From Saprospiraceae bacterium (GTDB lineage Bacteria; Bacteroidota; Bacteroidia; Chitinophagales; Saprospiraceae), in NCBI GenBank assembly GCA_013214355.1, contig JABSSL010000083.1:1-64000 (forward strand): DNA of 64,000 bases. The letters run 5' to 3'. Each line of letters begins with the position of its first letter. The first letter of the stretch is position 1. Shown here one piece after another: positions 62,188 through 64,000 of the stretch. The notes beneath the pieces were generated by a model. That model was given only the letters and a program-made list of their open reading frames with translations. It was not told the origin of the DNA and ran no database searches. The position numbers and the translations under genes are program-made.

Positions 62188-63507
62188 CTAGGGCTGCTTA
62201 ATCCACTTTTTAGTCCAATTCCCTTTCGCAGTCTGAACAAGCATGAAGTAGATACCGGGCGAGATATTGTCTACGGCTAAGGTGGTACTATTTCCTAGGA
62301 TCCCCGTCTTTGACACCAAGGGTCTCGAATGCTGATCCAATAAGCTAACGGCTACAATTTCCTGCTGATCCAGCTGTATATGCAATTGCTCATGCCCAGG
62401 ATTGGGGAACAGCAGCAGTTGGCCTTGGTCACCTGGGCTATCAGTGTTGACGGGTAGGCAATTGGGAGCCTCGCTACTTCGCTCCAGGAGAGATCCATTT
62501 TTCACATACCAACGTTGCCAAGTCCCCCCTTGTCCGCTAGCCCAATCTGTCAGGTTGAAGCTATTTTGTCCCTGTGGGGTACCTTTCACGCTGTACACTT
62601 TAACCGCCAATCCTTCTCGGTCCCAGACCAGCACTTCACCCGGCGCGCATTGTTCTGGCTCAGATGTTTCTAGCTCACAATTAACTTGCAAAAAGAAGGC
62701 ATTATCATCATGTTGAGGATGGCCACCAAATACCCTAGCCATACCATTTTCATCGATGCATACTGCGGTATATTCCTCGCAGGCAATTCCCTTGGCTGCC
62801 ATGCCATAGTCCTGGACCATGCGGGCAAGAAAAACCATGTGCCGCCCTTTACGATTAGGATTATCGTAATGCGTATCAGTGATGGTGTGCTGTAAATAAG
62901 GGACCTCCAAAAAATGACTGCTATCCACCACTACTTTGGCATCGTAGGGATTTGCCAATGCCTGATTGGAGGTGATGGTCCCATTCTGAGCCGAAAAGTA
63001 GACCCCTCCTAGAATGGCCATACCGGCACTAGTACCCCCAATCACAATGTTTCGGCCCTGAATCGCTTCATTGATTAACGCGCCAATGGCGTCATTACGC
63101 CAATAGGATACATACTTCCATTGATCACCTCCCGCGAACCAAATGGCTTCTGCCTGCTTGATTTTTTGATGAATATAGGCGTCATCGGTAGCAGCAGCAT
63201 TATTGAAAACAATTGTTTCCACGGAATTTACTGCAACACCCAATTCGGAATAGAGATAGTTGTTGTAGCCATTTGAACCGCTTGCCCTTAAGACTAGAAC
63301 ATCTCCACCCGCCGCTCTCTGTAAAAACCAACGCATAGCGGCATCATTTTCCGTGGCGCCTCCCATCATGCAGACTCCGCCTTGCGGATTAGTGCTTACA
63401 TCGGTCGCATTTCCAGTGAAATATTGGGTATAAGATTGGGTGTGTCCTGCAAGATAACAGCCACAAAGTAGCAATAAGAGTGCAGCGCTTCTTTTAGAGC
63501 GATTCAT
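62188..63507 (-). CDS. Secreted cyanophycinase-like S51 peptidase with T9SS sorting domain
   Basis: 439 residues. A signal peptide (MNRSKRSAALLLLLCGCYLA, then GHTQ) is followed by an S51-type domain (about 40-290) with IWFAGGDQWKYVSY, the nucleophile motif GGTSAGMA (Ser160), and HTITDTHYDNPNRKGRHMVF. S51 enzymes include cyanophycinase and peptidase E. Residues about 360 to the end (LLLFPNPGHEQLHIQLD, ending TKKWIKQP) form a T9SS sorting domain, so the enzyme is sent to the surface or outside. That fits external hydrolysis of cyanophycin or similar peptides. The Crp gene starts 119 bp downstream. Confidence 0.9.
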   Translation of the reverse strand: MNRSKRSAALLLLLCGCYLAGHTQSYTQYFTGNATDVSTNPQGGVCMMGGATENDAAMRWFLQRAAGGDVLVLRASGSNGYNNYLYSELGVAVNSVETIVFNNAAATDDAYIHQKIKQAEAIWFAGGDQWKYVSYWRNDAIGALINEAIQGRNIVIGGTSAGMAILGGVYFSAQNGTITSNQALANPYDAKVVVDSSHFLEVPYLQHTITDTHYDNPNRKGRHMVFLARMVQDYGMAAKGIACEEYTAVCIDENGMARVFGGHPQHDDNAFFLQVNCELETSEPEQCAPGEVLVWDREGLAVKVYSVKGTPQGQNSFNLTDWASGQGGTWQRWYVKNGSLLERSSEAPNCLPVNTDSPGDQGQLLLFPNPGHEQLHIQLDQQEIVAVSLLDQHSRPLVSKTGILGNSTTLAVDNISPGIYFMLVQTAKGNWTKKWIKQP

Positions 63508-63620
63508 ACTTTTTTCAATTCCTAGTTGGGAAAGGAGAATACCTATCTGCGGGAAAGTTACTGTTATTTACTGGATTTTGAAGCACGTTTTCCTCCAATA
63601 ATCTTGAGCTCATTTGGCCT

Positions 63621-64000
63621 TCAGAACTTTGTAGGGGATGCAACATTTGAGTTGATCAATGGCGGTACTTTGAGCCGAAAGTATTTCCAGGCCGCTTTAG
63701 TAAAGGCATTGTCATCTGCAATTTTTCGTACAACCACTTGCTGCCCTCTTCTAATCTTGAGTTCTCGGCCTACTAGTGTGATTCTGCCCTTTGCCGTAGC
63801 CATGCTGATCAAAGGCTTGGCTCTAAAATGCGAATTAGGATCCTCTTGTTGATATTGACACATGCCGTGGAAATCTCCGAATGCACGTGCTATAGGTTTG
63901 AATTTATATTCTGGTGTTTTTTCCGCTTTGTCATCATCTTTACTGATACAAATGTACTCATCGGGATGTTCATCTACATGAAATACACCTCTTTGATCCA
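63621..64000 (-). CDS. Arylamine N-acetyltransferase, C-terminal part (cut by window end)
   Basis: The minus-strand frame is open from the stop at 63621 to the window edge at 64000, giving the last 126 or so residues. They contain CQYQQEDPNSHFRAKPLISM followed by ATAKGRITLVGRELKIRRG. This resembles the arylamine N-acetyltransferase C-terminal signature (CxYxQtsPxSHF...). The enzyme acetylates aromatic amines or hydrazines from acetyl-CoA. The catalytic Cys-His-Asp part probably lies at least partly beyond the window; HVDEHPDEYICI near the edge may include the His/Asp neighbourhood, but this is uncertain. Same strand as the S51 gene, 113 bp away. Confidence 0.75.
   Translation of the reverse strand, partial: DQRGVFHVDEHPDEYICISKDDDKAEKTPEYKFKPIARAFGDFHGMCQYQQEDPNSHFRAKPLISMATAKGRITLVGRELKIRRGQQVVVRKIADDNAFTKAAWKYFRLKVPPLINSNVASPTKF

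Noticed and set aside
63526-63852. 108-residue plus-strand reading frame
   Set aside because: Antisense to the arylamine N-acetyltransferase fragment, whose protein motifs are recognisable.

Overview
The window looks like a chromosomal segment of a Bacteroidota bacterium, most likely from the Saprospirales side (Lewinella/Haliscomenobacter-like). That placement is inference. The support is Bacteroidota-type promoters (-7 element TAnnTTTG), a tRNA gene without encoded CCA, three secreted proteins ending in a type IX secretion (T9SS) sorting domain, DUF1573 and DUF3822 proteins, and an OmpA protein with TPR and PD40 repeats. I see no insertion sequence, integrase, phage module, CRISPR array or rRNA operon. 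This is mostly core genome with some large, fast-evolving surface proteins.

Layout. 0-0.4 kb: two copies of a repeat resembling the 5' half of a tRNA, then tRNA-Ser(GCU) with its promoter. 0.6-3 kb: a lipoprotein and dnaA. 3.5-8 kb: a three-gene efflux set (adaptor lipoprotein, MacB-like permease, TolC-like channel) with no ATPase gene beside it. 8-15.3 kb: an FAD oxidoreductase and a giant alpha-2-macroglobulin-like protein that keeps the thioester motif. 15.4-24.8 kb: housekeeping genes (DUF697/SHOCT protein, tsaD, DUF3822, rsmD, argS, glnS, pyrR, pyrB). 25.2-37.1 kb: accessory envelope region with a secreted 992-residue protein built on an 11-residue coiled-coil repeat, and two related T9SS-exported proteins of 2162 and 599 residues. 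37.4-48.9 kb: a signal-less amidase, a PolX-like protein with a degenerate polymerase site, a DUF1573 lipoprotein, a UbiA prenyltransferase, the OmpA/TPR/PD40 protein, a pyrE-M42 peptidase-UbiA-like operon and a Nudix hydrolase. 49-53.2 kb: a tight sugar-uptake operon (SSS symporter, DUF4434 barrel, AGE epimerase) and a GlsB/YeaQ membrane protein. 53.7-57.5 kb: a lipoprotein combining a metallophosphoesterase, a kinase-like domain and an outer-membrane beta-barrel. 57.6-64 kb: a hotdog thioesterase, TetR and ECF sigma regulators, a Crp/SRPBCC/membrane-protein operon, a secreted cyanophycinase-like S51 peptidase and the end of an arylamine N-acetyltransferase gene cut by the window edge.

The best candidate for something undescribed is the 53.7-57.5 kb protein. 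It has all the usual calcineurin-type metal motifs, then a region with the hallmarks of a HipA/CotH/Fam20-like atypical kinase (Gly-rich loop, Lys, DRH catalytic loop, DxD metal site), then an outer-membrane barrel, in one acylated polypeptide. The hendecad coiled-coil protein, the modular T9SS pair with its triple-hairpin leader, and the DUF4434 sugar operon come next. All function calls were made by reading motifs and architecture; no database search was run.
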